Assembly: GCA_016283195.1 (NCBI GenBank)
Contig: JAEEML010000167.1
Span: 1 to 64,000, forward strand
From: Deltaproteobacteria bacterium
GTDB taxonomy: Bacteria; JAEEML01
Direction of reading: 5' to 3'
Length of the DNA stretch: 64,000 bases
Shown here: positions 7,491 to 16,369 of the stretch, in pieces
Numbering within the stretch: the stretch's first letter is position 1
Layout of the letters: every line of letters starts with the position of its first letter
Program-made: the position numbers and the translations under genes
The notes under the pieces: generated by a model
Told to the model about the DNA's origin: nothing
Database searches by the model: none
The model's input: only the letters and a program-made list of their open reading frames with translations

Positions 7491-9323
7491 ATGAAAAAAC
7501 GTCTTAGAAAATTACCGCATATTTTAAAACGCATAGCTAAATCCTCATCCCTTGGCACTTGGCGCCTTATTGGCCTTTGCGCCATTGTGGGGCTCATGGC
7601 CGGTCTCGGCTCTATTGCTTTTCATCTTATGCTGGATGTGAGTCGCTATCTCTTTTTAGAGCAGCTTGGCGGTTGGCACCCCGGCGGGCCGGCTTTTGAA
7701 AAAGCCATTTTTACTGCTCCCGGCGTGCCGTTTCGTCCCTGGGTTATTCTCTTTTTGCCCATTATCGGCGGCCTTTTTAGCACTTATGTCTGCCGCTTTT
7801 TTGCCCCGGAGACGGCCGGGCACGGCACCGATGCCGCTATTGCCGCTTATCACCACCATGGCGGTTTTGTGCGCAAGCGGGTGCCTATAATCAAAGCCAT
7901 AACGGCCGCCGTGACCATTGGTAGCGGCGGATCGGCCGGTGCTGAAGGGCCGATTACCCAAATAGGCGCCGGGTTCGGCTCTATGCTGGCCAGTTGGCTA
8001 AAACTCACCCCCAATGAGCGGCGGATTCTGATGGCTGCCGGTATGAGTGCCGGTGTTGGTGCCATCTTCCATGCGCCGCTGGCCGGAGCTCTTTTCGCCG
8101 CCGAGGTTTTTTACCGCGAGCTGGATTTGGAATTTGAAGTTATAATTCCGGCTGTTATCAGCTCCACTGTGGCCTATGCCACCTTTGCCAGCTGCTTTGG
8201 TTGGGATCCGCTTTTTCTTACAGGTAATTATACTTTTACTAACCCGCTTGAGCTGTTGCCTTATCTTATTTTGGCTGTCGTTGTCTCTTTTGGGGCTATT
8301 TTTTATGTAAAAACTTTTGAATCTATTTGTCGCTTTTTTAAAAACAGCACCATGCCTCTTTTTTTAAAGCCGGTTATCGGAGGCCTTTTAATTGGGTGCA
8401 TTGGCCTCTTATTGCCCGAAACACTTGGCACCAGCTACGGTGTCTTGCAACAAATATTTTCCGGCCAGGCCAGCCTCTTTCTGCTCCTAAGTGTTGCGGT
8501 TTTAAAGATATTTTCCACGGGCCTCACTATTGGTAGCGGCGGAAGCGGCGGTGTATTCGGCCCGGCAATGGTTATTGGCGGATCTTTGGGCGGAGCCACC
8601 GGGATGCTGCTGGCGCTTTTATTCCCCGATATGAATCTCAGCCCCGGCGCTTTTGCTATTGTGGGCATGGCCGGCTTTTTCTCCGCTACAGCCAATACGC
8701 CTATTTCTACTATTATTCTGGTGAGTGAGATGACAGGGAATTACCATCTTTTGGTGCCCGCCATGCTGGTGTGTTTTATGGGGTATCTTTTAACTAAGCG
8801 TCTCACTATTTACAGCTCACAGCTGCCAAACCGCTTTGAGGCCCCGGTGCATATTGGTGAAATGTTAAAAGCCGTTTTGCATAAAATCCCCGTGGCTCAG
8901 CTTTTGGGCGACAAAAAACCGGAAGATTTTCCCGTAGTTAAGGAAAATACGCCGCTCCTCCAGATGAGCCAGCTCTTGAGCAATCAGCCTTATCACAGCT
9001 TCCCGGTTTTGGATGAAAACAATGAACTCATTGGCGTGGTTGATGATAAAGAGCTGCGTATGTCGATAGGGCACCATGAGCTTGAGCATCTTTTAGTGGC
9101 CAGCGACTTGGCTCGCCGCCCGGTTTTTGTTACTCCTAATAACGACCTTTATACTGCTGTTTCCAAAATGTCGGCCGGGCATCTGGATGAACTGATTGTG
9201 GTATCAGCCCATAATCATGAACAATTTAAGGCAATTATCAGTAATAGTGATATTATAAACGCCTACCATGAAACGCTTATCGGTGAAGTAACCAAGGAAG
9301 AAGAAGAGAGCAAGCTCAATTAA
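7491..9323 (+). CDS. ClC-family chloride channel/transporter with CBS domains
   Basis: A 610-residue protein. The first two thirds are the multi-helix ClC membrane domain, with the conserved anion-path motifs GSGGSAGAEGP near residue 144 (including the gating glutamate at 152) and GSGGSGGVFGP in the second half. The last 150 residues hold a pair of CBS modules (LLSNQPYHSFPVLDENNELIG and FVTPNNDLYTAVSKM) that usually bind nucleotides and tune the channel. Whether it is a channel or a chloride/proton exchanger cannot be told from sequence, although the retained gating glutamate allows exchange. The start follows an AT-rich leader with only a weak ribosome-binding site. Confidence 0.95.
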   Translation: MKKRLRKLPHILKRIAKSSSLGTWRLIGLCAIVGLMAGLGSIAFHLMLDVSRYLFLEQLGGWHPGGPAFEKAIFTAPGVPFRPWVILFLPIIGGLFSTYVCRFFAPETAGHGTDAAIAAYHHHGGFVRKRVPIIKAITAAVTIGSGGSAGAEGPITQIGAGFGSMLASWLKLTPNERRILMAAGMSAGVGAIFHAPLAGALFAAEVFYRELDLEFEVIIPAVISSTVAYATFASCFGWDPLFLTGNYTFTNPLELLPYLILAVVVSFGAIFYVKTFESICRFFKNSTMPLFLKPVIGGLLIGCIGLLLPETLGTSYGVLQQIFSGQASLFLLLSVAVLKIFSTGLTIGSGGSGGVFGPAMVIGGSLGGATGMLLALLFPDMNLSPGAFAIVGMAGFFSATANTPISTIILVSEMTGNYHLLVPAMLVCFMGYLLTKRLTIYSSQLPNRFEAPVHIGEMLKAVLHKIPVAQLLGDKKPEDFPVVKENTPLLQMSQLLSNQPYHSFPVLDENNELIGVVDDKELRMSIGHHELEHLLVASDLARRPVFVTPNNDLYTAVSKMSAGHLDELIVVSAHNHEQFKAIISNSDIINAYHETLIGEVTKEEEESKLN

Positions 9324-9331
9324 AAAAATGA

Positions 9332-10519
9332 TTAAGCGCGATTTTTTGGCACTTCGCTAATTACGCCGCCGCCAACAATCACCCCGTCATTATATAATAC
9401 TGCAGATTGCCCGGGGGCGATGGCCCGCTGCGGCTCTTTGAAGGTGATTTTCCAGGCAGTGCCTTTGTATTTAGCGGCTTCCTCCGGTGTGGCCGGAGTG
9501 TAGCGCTCCACTAGGGCGGCAGCCGGGCGGCTGGCTAGGCGGATTTTTACCATAGCCTCAAAGCTGCCATTGGGTTCCACACCACCGGGCCAGACAAAAT
9601 CATCGGCAATGAGTTCCGGAGAATTCAGGGCCTCACTTGGAGCCAGGACGATGACGTTATTTTTGGCATCTATGGAGTGTACATAAACGGGGTAACGCAC
9701 CGCTACACCCAGGCCGCGCCGCTGCCCGATAGTGTAATGCTCTATGCCGCGATGATGCCCCAAAACATGGCCGTCGAGGTCGATAATATCTCCGGGGACG
9801 GAAGGGCGATCGGCAAAGAGTAAATCAAAATATTCTTCGCCGATGAAATCCTGGCTTTCTTCGCGATCGGCGGCTTCAAGGCCGGCTTCGCGGGCCAGAG
9901 CAATAACCTCTTCCTTTTTCATTGTGGCCAGGGGAAAGCGCACTTTTTGGAGTGTGGCAGATGGAATACGGTAAAGAAAATAGGTTTGATCTTTGGAAAC
10001 ATCGGCTGCTCCGGCAACCATGCAAGGGCGAATATCACTACCAAAAAGCCCGCTACTCGGGCGGACAATTTTGGCATAATGGCCGGTGCAAAAATAATCA
10101 TAATTAATGCCAAGATTATTTAGCCCGTTAAGCAGTGCGCCGAATTTTATGAGCATATTGCAGCGAATACAGGGATTCGGCGTGCGGCCGTTCCTATATT
10201 CAGTTTTAAAATATTCAAGAATATCGCGCTTATATGCCTCTTTGACGTCTATCACATGATATTCTATATTGTGTTCCGTACAAAACTTTTCACAAGCGGC
10301 GATATTTTCTTCTTCACCGGGCCCAAAGCAGGATTCGCGCGTCTTCTTGGTATTTTTGAGCTCCGGCAGGCTGCCATCCCAGAGAGCCATGGTGGCGCCG
10401 ATAACCCGGCAACCTTTTTTGGCCAGCATTAAGGCAGTGAGCGTGGAATCAACGCCACCGGACATTCCCACAACCACAGTTTCACCGGCTTCCGGCATTC
10501 TTTCTATTTCATAATTCAT
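9332..10519 (-). CDS. mnmA: tRNA 2-thiouridylase (MnmA)
   Basis: A 395-residue PP-loop enzyme that installs sulfur at the wobble uridine of Lys, Glu and Gln tRNAs. It has the ATP-binding SGGVDS, the first catalytic cysteine in TPNPCIRCN, TGHYAK, and KDQTYFLYRI. The second catalytic cysteine of the E. coli enzyme normally lies in a segment like ESQDICFI. Here the segment reads ESQDFIGEEY and lacks it. An extra cysteine motif (CFGPGEEENI) appears near the N-terminus instead. This pattern resembles an alternative MnmA subfamily of anaerobes and may reflect different metal or sulfur chemistry. It converges with the ClC gene at an eight-base gap, and no terminator was seen. Confidence 0.93.
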   Translation of the reverse strand: MNYEIERMPEAGETVVVGMSGGVDSTLTALMLAKKGCRVIGATMALWDGSLPELKNTKKTRESCFGPGEEENIAACEKFCTEHNIEYHVIDVKEAYKRDILEYFKTEYRNGRTPNPCIRCNMLIKFGALLNGLNNLGINYDYFCTGHYAKIVRPSSGLFGSDIRPCMVAGAADVSKDQTYFLYRIPSATLQKVRFPLATMKKEEVIALAREAGLEAADREESQDFIGEEYFDLLFADRPSVPGDIIDLDGHVLGHHRGIEHYTIGQRRGLGVAVRYPVYVHSIDAKNNVIVLAPSEALNSPELIADDFVWPGGVEPNGSFEAMVKIRLASRPAAALVERYTPATPEEAAKYKGTAWKITFKEPQRAIAPGQSAVLYNDGVIVGGGVISEVPKNRA

Positions 10520-10718
10520 GGGCTTTTTCCGCCTCCTCGCGGCGACTTATAGCTGATTTTTGGTAGAGAGAAAAGCCGATAAGTGGCTAAAGTGACGGAA
10601 AAGAGTGCGAAAAGCGATTTTCCCTCTTGCCAGAAGTGTTGCTATGTGTTAAAAAATTGGCCGTAAGTTTAACAAACTCCATTGTTACTTAACATTATTA
10701 AAAATTAGGAGATACAAA

Positions 10719-10922
10719 ATGCCAAACTTAAAAGAAGTACAAGCAATGGGAAAAAAATTGGGAATCAGCAAAGTGGTTGGGGTGAAAAAAGCCGACCTCA
10801 TCCGCAAAGTGCAAGAGGCAGAAGGTAACTTTCCCTGCTTCCAATGCGAAGGTGCCAAAGATAACTGTGATGAAGAAGGTTGTCTCTGGCGCAGCGAATG
10901 TGTTGCCGACGAAGAGAAGTAA
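10719..10922 (+). CDS. Small SAP-domain protein with a cysteine cluster
   Basis: A 67-residue protein. Residues 1-35 form a SAP/Rho-N-like helix-loop-helix (LKEVQAMGKKLGI, then KKADLIRKVQ), a fold that usually binds nucleic acid. The C-terminal half has cysteines spaced PCFQCEGAKDNC, EEGCLW and SEC, suggesting a metal site. Small proteins of this layout occur in many deltaproteobacteria without an assigned function. AGGAG lies nine bases before the ATG. It converges with birA with a one-base gap. Confidence 0.8.
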   Translation: MPNLKEVQAMGKKLGISKVVGVKKADLIRKVQEAEGNFPCFQCEGAKDNCDEEGCLWRSECVADEEK

Positions 10923-10923
10923 T

Positions 10924-11676
10924 TTATTCCGCTTTTCTAAGGTGTCGGCAGTCACCGCTGCTGAATGAACGTACCTCTCCCGCATTTGTTTTCACCACCA
11001 GGCTAAAATTATCATCAATAGTTTTGGCCTCGCCGGTGATTTCTTCATCTCCGCACATAAAGCTGACATTTTGGCCAATAGTAGCCGAGAGGGCGAGGTA
11101 GCGCTCCCTAAGCAGGGGAGCGTTGCTCTTGTGGGGGAGATTTTGGGCTAAATAGTGGCAAAAATTATAGCGAAAGTCATTAATATCAAGATATTTACCT
11201 AAGAGCCGTTGCAGTGAAGTGGCTTTGTAGCGCACCGGGCCTAGCGGCTCGCGGTTGATATTTATGCCAATACCCAAAAGTGCGTAAGGCAGCTCATTTT
11301 TGTATGTCAGCTCACCAATCATGCCGGAAAGCTTTTGCTCATTTACCACAATATCATTGGGCCATTTAAGCTTTATATCCAGATTATAGGCAGCACTTAA
11401 ATAAAGAGCCGTAAGCACGGCCAGTTCAATGAGGCTGAGAGGCGCCAGATCGTTATATTGCCAGGCTGCAGTTAAATAGAGGTTGCCTTCGGGGCTTTCC
11501 CAAGTGTGCTCACTGCGCCCATGGCCAAGTTTTTGCGTGGCGGCGGTGACAATAAAAGAGCCGGCGGTATTATTTAATAACTCGCGAGCTCTTGTTTGTG
11601 TGGAATCAAGCTCATGGTAATGAAACCAGCATACGGCACCGAGTTCGGTGATGATGGCTTTGGGAGCGCTATTCAT
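10924..11676 (-). CDS. birA: Biotin-protein ligase (monofunctional BirA)
   Basis: A 250-residue enzyme that activates biotin with ATP and attaches it to the carrier lysine of biotin-dependent carboxylases. It has the substrate loop KLGHGRSEHTWESPEGNLY (the GRGR-type loop), LKWPNDIVV with the catalytic lysine, and KLSGMIGE. The small C-terminal domain follows (residues 205-245). There is no N-terminal helix-turn-helix, so it should not repress the biotin operon. The start overlaps the end of ispF by eight bases, indicating cotranscription with rlmKL and ispF. Confidence 0.92.
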   Translation of the reverse strand: MNSAPKAIITELGAVCWFHYHELDSTQTRARELLNNTAGSFIVTAATQKLGHGRSEHTWESPEGNLYLTAAWQYNDLAPLSLIELAVLTALYLSAAYNLDIKLKWPNDIVVNEQKLSGMIGELTYKNELPYALLGIGININREPLGPVRYKATSLQRLLGKYLDINDFRYNFCHYLAQNLPHKSNAPLLRERYLALSATIGQNVSFMCGDEEITGEAKTIDDNFSLVVKTNAGEVRSFSSGDCRHLRKAE

Positions 11677-12163
11677 GGCAGTCCTTAGTGAGTAAAACCA
11701 CGGCCTCGGCGGCTATGCCTTCCATGCGCCCCAAATAGCCTAGGCCCTCGTTGGTTTTGGCTTTGACATTAACCTGATTAGCGGCAATATTCAGCACCTT
11801 AGCGATATTTTGGCTCATGGCTGCTTTATAAGGTGAGAGCTTGGGCTTCTCCGCAGTGATGACTATATCTATATTGCCGATTTCGTAGCCCATAGCCCGC
11901 AATTTGTCCCAGGTTATTTGCAGTAACTTGATGGAATTGGCATCTTTATAGGCCGGGTCGCTATCAGGAAACCATTCGCCGATATCGCCGGCCGCCGCTG
12001 CGCCAATTAGTGCATCTATTAGGGCATGCGTGGCCACATCGGCATCGCTATGACCAAGAAGACCAACCTTTGAAGGAATTTTAATGCCCAGTAAGATTAA
12101 ATCGCGCCCGGGTACCAGGCGGTGCAAGTCGCTACCCAGACCAACGCGGGGAATAATGCTCAT
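11669..12163 (-). CDS. ispF: 2-C-methyl-D-erythritol 2,4-cyclodiphosphate synthase
   Basis: A 164-residue IspF, which makes the cyclic diphosphate intermediate of the MEP isoprenoid pathway. Metal ligands are visible as Asp12, His14 (GSDLHRL) and His46 (DVATHALIDA). Substrate motifs GHSDADV and the C-terminal KAKTNEGLG are intact. Length is normal for a stand-alone IspF. Its ATG overlaps the rlmKL stop in an ATGA-type junction, so translation is probably coupled. IspD is not fused and not in the window. Confidence 0.96.
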   Translation of the reverse strand: MSIIPRVGLGSDLHRLVPGRDLILLGIKIPSKVGLLGHSDADVATHALIDALIGAAAAGDIGEWFPDSDPAYKDANSIKLLQITWDKLRAMGYEIGNIDIVITAEKPKLSPYKAAMSQNIAKVLNIAANQVNVKAKTNEGLGYLGRMEGIAAEAVVLLTKDCHE

Positions 12164-14322
12164 CAGTTATCCTCGTCTTTTAGCAAAAAAGCGCGGTGAA
12201 TGTCTTTATGACGCCGAAAGTCAAAGGGCACGGTTTCGGCAGAAATCTCTCTAACACTTAGCCCCAAAGCTTTGACCTCCGCCTCATTAAAAGAAAAACC
12301 TTTGTAATTACAAGAAAAAATAATTGTCCCGCCGGGTGCCAGGTGGTTATAGGCTTTGGTGATAAGAGTTACATGGTCGCGCTCCACATCAAAAGTTGTC
12401 TCGCGGCTTTTGGAGTTGGAAAAAGTGGGAGCGTCTATCAGGATAACATCGGCGATAGTTTTATCTTCATCCAGCCAGCTCATCACATCGGCGCGAATTA
12501 GTTCATGATGCTTTGGGTCAATGAGATTGAGATTTAAATTTTTACGCGCCCAGCGCAGATAAGTTGCCGAAGTATCAACAGAAACAGAATGTTTAGCCCC
12601 AGAGAGAGCCGCCATGACGGTGGCCGAGGCAGTGTAACAAAAGAGGTTGATAAAGCGGCGGCCGGCGGCCAGCTCGCGCACTTTGCGGCGCACCAGGCGA
12701 TGGTCCAAAAAGATACCTGTATCGAGATAGTCGTCAAAATTTACTAATAATTTTGCTGGGCTTTCATAGATTTGCACATAATTTTCCGCTTCTCCGTGCC
12801 GTTCTTTTAACCCGGCCGCACCGCCGCGCACTTTGCGCCTTTTCTTTATGTGAATGTGGGCTTCATCCAAAGAGGTTGCCTCTTTGAGAGCGGCAATGAG
12901 CTCATTAAAACGGCGCTCGGCGGCTTTTTCGTCCACGCTTTTAGGCGCGGCGTATTCCCAAACAACAGCGTCTTTTTCCTCGTAATAATCTATGGCGGCG
13001 GCGTATTCCGGCATATCAGCATCATATAGGCGATAAGAAGTAACGCCTTCTTTTTGGCTCCAGCGCTTGAGTTCTTTAAGATTTTTGCTTAATCTGTTGG
13101 CCACCATTTCTGCGCCTTTGGTGAGCGCTTTGGGCGCTGTTCCCAGACTGTGGCGTTCCTTGGCCTCCTGCCGGCCGCCGGCTAAAAAGTGCAGCAGCAG
13201 ACAGGGATTGGGGCCGTTATAGAGGCGATTTTTCTTGCTGGCGCTAATGCCGATGGCATGGCCAAGCTCTTCTTCTTCGGTGATTATCGCCCCATTCCAA
13301 TTTGGCCGTTTGGTGAGCAAAAGACCAATATTTTTATATAATTCCCTAAGATTAATATCGCGGCCCAAGCGGCGGCCGTAGGGCGGGTTAGTGGCCATGA
13401 GAGCCAATTCGTTGGCATATAAGTTTTTAGCCAATACTTTTTCCAGCGGAATAGCGGCAAAACTTATAGCTTCTCCAAGAGAAAGGATGGCTGCACTTTT
13501 TTTGGCCATGAGAATGGCTTTTTCGTCACTATCGGAGCCAAACAGCTTTATTTTCAGCTCTTTTTGCTCACCATGCGCGGCGGCTTTCAGCTCTTCCCAC
13601 CATTTTAAATCGGCTTTTTTCCAATCTCTAAAGCCAATATTTGGGCGATAGAGCCCCGGAGCGATATTGGCGGCCATCATAGCCGCTTCAAAGACTAAAG
13701 TGCCGCCGCCGCAGAGCGGATCGACAAAATTATAGCCTTTTTCCGCCAAAGTAGGCCAGGCGGCACGCAGCAATATAGCCGCCGCCAGATTTTCTTTGAG
13801 CGGCGCTTCGTGTTGTCCCGCGCGCAAACCGCGCCGGTGCAGTGAGCCTGCCGAGAGGTCAATGCTTATAGTCATATTTTCGTGGCCCAAGTGGAGATGC
13901 AGGGCCAGGCCGGGATTATCGCGGTCAATACTGGGGCGGCTGCCGGTCACCTCCTGCAAGCGATCGACTATGGCATCTTTTAAGCGATAAAGAGCATATT
14001 GTGTGTGTTCTATTTTTGATTTGTGCTCGCTGACCGAAATAGCAAAAGTGGCCTTGGCATCGAGATGATTTTCCCAGGGAAAAGCCCTGGCGGCGGCATA
14101 GAGGTCATCGGTTGTTACCGCCGCAAATTTATATAGCTCCCAAAGCAGGCGACTGGGCGTCCTCAGCCAGAGCAGCGCTTTTAGAGCTTCTTCCCAACTG
14201 GCTGTGAATGAGATACCGGCCTGAGTAACTTTACTGTTTAAAATTCCAAGATTTTTTAACTCGGCGGCCGCCAAATCTTCCATGCCGATTCCGGTGGCTG
14301 CAAAACAATTAGCACTATCCAT
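12163..14322 (-). CDS. rlmKL: Bifunctional 23S rRNA methyltransferase RlmKL
   Basis: A 719-residue fusion that modifies two guanosines in helix 74 region of 23S rRNA (m2G2445 and m7G2069 in E. coli). The N-terminal half has a THUMP domain (about 50-160), SAM motif PLCGGGTLVFEA and the catalytic NPPYGRRLG. The C-terminal half has a second Rossmann methylase with NLFCYTASATV and LIDAPTFSNS. Both active sites look intact, and the fusion is the gammaproteobacterial type. It is the first gene of the rlmKL-ispF-birA operon; a divergent intergenic region separates it from rplM. Confidence 0.93.
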   Translation of the reverse strand: MDSANCFAATGIGMEDLAAAELKNLGILNSKVTQAGISFTASWEEALKALLWLRTPSRLLWELYKFAAVTTDDLYAAARAFPWENHLDAKATFAISVSEHKSKIEHTQYALYRLKDAIVDRLQEVTGSRPSIDRDNPGLALHLHLGHENMTISIDLSAGSLHRRGLRAGQHEAPLKENLAAAILLRAAWPTLAEKGYNFVDPLCGGGTLVFEAAMMAANIAPGLYRPNIGFRDWKKADLKWWEELKAAAHGEQKELKIKLFGSDSDEKAILMAKKSAAILSLGEAISFAAIPLEKVLAKNLYANELALMATNPPYGRRLGRDINLRELYKNIGLLLTKRPNWNGAIITEEEELGHAIGISASKKNRLYNGPNPCLLLHFLAGGRQEAKERHSLGTAPKALTKGAEMVANRLSKNLKELKRWSQKEGVTSYRLYDADMPEYAAAIDYYEEKDAVVWEYAAPKSVDEKAAERRFNELIAALKEATSLDEAHIHIKKRRKVRGGAAGLKERHGEAENYVQIYESPAKLLVNFDDYLDTGIFLDHRLVRRKVRELAAGRRFINLFCYTASATVMAALSGAKHSVSVDTSATYLRWARKNLNLNLIDPKHHELIRADVMSWLDEDKTIADVILIDAPTFSNSKSRETTFDVERDHVTLITKAYNHLAPGGTIIFSCNYKGFSFNEAEVKALGLSVREISAETVPFDFRRHKDIHRAFLLKDEDN

Positions 14323-14414
14323 AAATCACCTTACTATTTGCCCAATAATAGACAGCAGGGCAGGGGGACTATATTTAATACCGCAGAGAAAAGGAAGTAT
14401 CTTAAAATAACTGC

Positions 14415-14443
14415 TTGACATTTTTTTGATTATCATGCATACT
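14415..14443 (+). promoter_or_regulatory. Sigma-70-type promoter of rplM-rpsI
   Basis: TTGACA at 14415-14420, a 17-base spacer and CATACT at 14438-14443 (four of six matches to TATAAT). It lies about 145 bases before rplM. A second TTGACA at 14511-14516 has TAAGAG 17 bases later and may be a further promoter. That second box is one arm of a perfect inverted repeat (TGTCAA, eight bases, TTGACA) at 14497-14516. Confidence 0.6.
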
Positions 14444-14556
14444 GCGCACGCTTTTGGCAGGCGGCCGGGTGGCTAGCCGGTTAAAAATCGAAAATATGTC
14501 AAAAAGCATCTTGACAAGTAAGGTGCTTTCCGCTAAGAGCAACCGAGTTATTTAGG

Positions 14557-14573
14557 GCCAGTAGCGATCTGGC
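14557..14573 (+). promoter_or_regulatory. Small hairpin in the rplM leader
   Basis: GCCAG and CTGGC form a five-pair stem around a seven-base loop 14 bases before the rplM start codon. L13 operons are autoregulated through leader structures in other bacteria, so this may be an operator for the ribosomal protein. The stem is short and the call is tentative. Confidence 0.3.
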
Positions 14574-14587
14574 GAAAAGGTGAAGTA

Positions 14588-15010
14588 ATGAAAACAGAGT
14601 TCCGTAAAGAAGAGAATCCTCGCTGGTATCTGATTGACGCTCAGGATATGGTTCTTGGTCGCCTGGCAACAGAAGTTGTAAAGATCTTAAGAGGAAAGAA
14701 CAAAGCCAGTTATTCTCCCAGCATGGATAATGGTGATTTTGTCGTCGTTATCAATGCGAGCAAAGTCCGCCTGACTGGCCGGAAATTAACCAAGAAAATG
14801 TATTACACCCACAGCGGTTACCTTGGCCACCAAAAAGCCATTCCCGCCGGTGTGCAACTTGCCCAGCATCCGGAGCGCCTCATCGAAGAGGCCGTTAAGG
14901 GTATGTTGCCCAAGACAACACTCAGCCGCCAGGTATTCAGCAAACTGAAAGTATATGGCACTGCTGAGCATCCCCATTCCGCTCAAAAACCGGAACTTAT
15001 TAAATTATAA
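14588..15010 (+). CDS. rplM: 50S ribosomal protein L13
   Basis: A 140-residue L13 with the family landmarks [32 protein letters not shown] and the C-terminal [19 protein letters not shown]13 binds 23S rRNA early in large-subunit assembly. An AAGGTGA ribosome-binding site precedes the ATG. rpsI follows after 29 bases in the same direction, the conserved rplM-rpsI pair. Confidence 0.98.
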   Translation: MKTEFRKEENPRWYLIDAQDMVLGRLATEVVKILRGKNKASYSPSMDNGDFVVVINASKVRLTGRKLTKKMYYTHSGYLGHQKAIPAGVQLAQHPERLIEEAVKGMLPKTTLSRQVFSKLKVYGTAEHPHSAQKPELIKL

Positions 15011-15039
15011 TAACTTATATTAGGCTGGAGGGAAAAATA

Positions 15040-15435
15040 ATGGCCGAAGATAAGAAATGGTATGGTACTGGCCGCCGCAAAGAGGCTATTGCCCGTGTTT
15101 GGTTGCTTCCTGGTGAAGGCACCGTTACTATTAATAACCGCCCGGTGGACAACTACTTTGGGCGTGAAACCTCGAAAATGATCATGATGCAACCCTTGGA
15201 GCTCACCGAAAAGACCGGCAAAGTTGATATTAAAGTCAATGTTTGCGGTGGCGGTCTCTCTGGCCAAGCCGGTGCTATCCGTCATGGTATTTCCAGAGCT
15301 CTTTGCGAGATGGATCCGGAACTCCGCAGCACTCTTAAACGGGCCGGTTTCTTAACTCGCGATGCGCGTGAAGTTGAACGTAAAAAATATGGCCGCCGTG
15401 GTGCGCGCCGTCGCTTCCAATACAGCAAGCGTTAA
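15040..15435 (+). CDS. rpsI: 30S ribosomal protein S9
   Basis: A 131-residue S9 with the start region [33 protein letters not shown] and the basic tail ending in SKR, whose last arginine contacts P-site tRNA. A GGAGG-type site precedes the ATG. The gene is followed by a strong intrinsic terminator. Confidence 0.98.
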   Translation: MAEDKKWYGTGRRKEAIARVWLLPGEGTVTINNRPVDNYFGRETSKMIMMQPLELTEKTGKVDIKVNVCGGGLSGQAGAIRHGISRALCEMDPELRSTLKRAGFLTRDAREVERKKYGRRGARRRFQYSKR

Positions 15436-15463
15436 TCTTTTTTTGCGCATATATATCTTTACG

Positions 15464-15502
15464 AAAAGAGGCGCGGAGCGAAAGTTCTGCGCCTCTTTTT
15501 TT
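15464..15502 (+). terminator. Rho-independent terminator after rpsI
   Basis: AAAAGAGGCGC and GCGCCTCTTTT form an 11-pair stem, closed by an imperfect GC-containing top and followed by a T run. It ends the rplM-rpsI transcript. The next start codon lies only 15 bases past the T run, so the downstream gene either depends on readthrough or has a promoter overlapping the terminator. Confidence 0.85.
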
Positions 15503-15517
15503 GCCAGTGAGCACAAA

Positions 15518-16369
15518 ATGCAGCGCATAAAGTTAAAAGCTGGATTGTTGGCAACTTTGGGGCTTTTTCCTTTTTTGTTTTTCCCTTCTCAGCGTGCTTT
15601 AGCCAAACCGCCAAGCGGTAGAGGTGAAATTTTAAATTTTTTGCAGCAAAATTACGGTGATAGCTATACCAGGATGATAGCTGCAGCCAGGCTTGGCAAA
15701 ATTACTGCTGTGCACATAAGGATTTACAAAGAAGAGCGCGAGCTTGAAGTTTGGGCCGGAGAAAAAGGTGACAAACTGGTTCGCTTGGCCACTTTCCCGA
15801 TTTGTGCTATGGATTTTGCTCCGGGGCCCAAGCTGCGCCAGGGAGATGAGCGCACACCGGAAGGGCTATACACGCTCTATCCGCGTTTTAGCTCCAATAA
15901 TTGGTATATGCGCATACCTATTGCTCCCGATATGTTAGAACGCGATTTAGATACTCTTGGCGCCGATGATTATTTTAATAAAGGCTCGGTCTTTTTTTAT
16001 TGCACTGATTACCCAAGTGCCGAAGATCGCCAAAGAAGCAAGAGCATTAATATAAAAAATCCCGGGAGTTCTATTTGTTTGCATGGCAATTGTGTTACAG
16101 CCGGTTGTCCCAGTATGCAAAATCCTGATTTTGCAACTATTTTCTATTTTCTTTCCCAGCATGATGTTAAGCGCTACGGCGCTCCGAAGGTTTTTATGGC
16201 CCCGTTTCGCTTTAAGCCGGAAACAAATTTGGCTGCTAAAGCCGAAAAAGCCGCTCAGTATAACGAAGATACCAAACGCCTGGGGAGTGCCCGCATAGAA
16301 GCATTTTGGCAAAAATTAAAGCAGAGCGAAGAAAAATTTCTGGCAAGTCCCAGTCTTGCGGCACTTTAA
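15518..16369 (+). CDS. YafK-type L,D-transpeptidase (YkuD family)
   Basis: A 283-residue periplasmic enzyme with a signal peptide (MQRIKLKAGLLATLGLFPFL, cleavage near ALA, residue 29). The YkuD domain spans about 65-230 and carries the catalytic motif ICLHGNCVTAGCPSM with its active cysteine, which forms an acyl intermediate with peptidoglycan stems. E. coli YafK (DpaA) detaches Braun lipoprotein from peptidoglycan, but other relatives make crosslinks, so the exact reaction is open. The frame is open further upstream into rpsI, but the signal peptide fixes the start at 15518. It overlaps the convergent PAP2 gene by four bases. Confidence 0.88.
   Translation: MQRIKLKAGLLATLGLFPFLFFPSQRALAKPPSGRGEILNFLQQNYGDSYTRMIAAARLGKITAVHIRIYKEERELEVWAGEKGDKLVRLATFPICAMDFAPGPKLRQGDERTPEGLYTLYPRFSSNNWYMRIPIAPDMLERDLDTLGADDYFNKGSVFFYCTDYPSAEDRQRSKSINIKNPGSSICLHGNCVTAGCPSMQNPDFATIFYFLSQHDVKRYGAPKVFMAPFRFKPETNLAAKAEKAAQYNEDTKRLGSARIEAFWQKLKQSEEKFLASPSLAAL

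Noticed and set aside
15362-15517. Upstream extension of the L,D-transpeptidase into rpsI
   Set aside because: It would overlap the end of rpsI and the terminator, and would place the signal peptide inside the protein.
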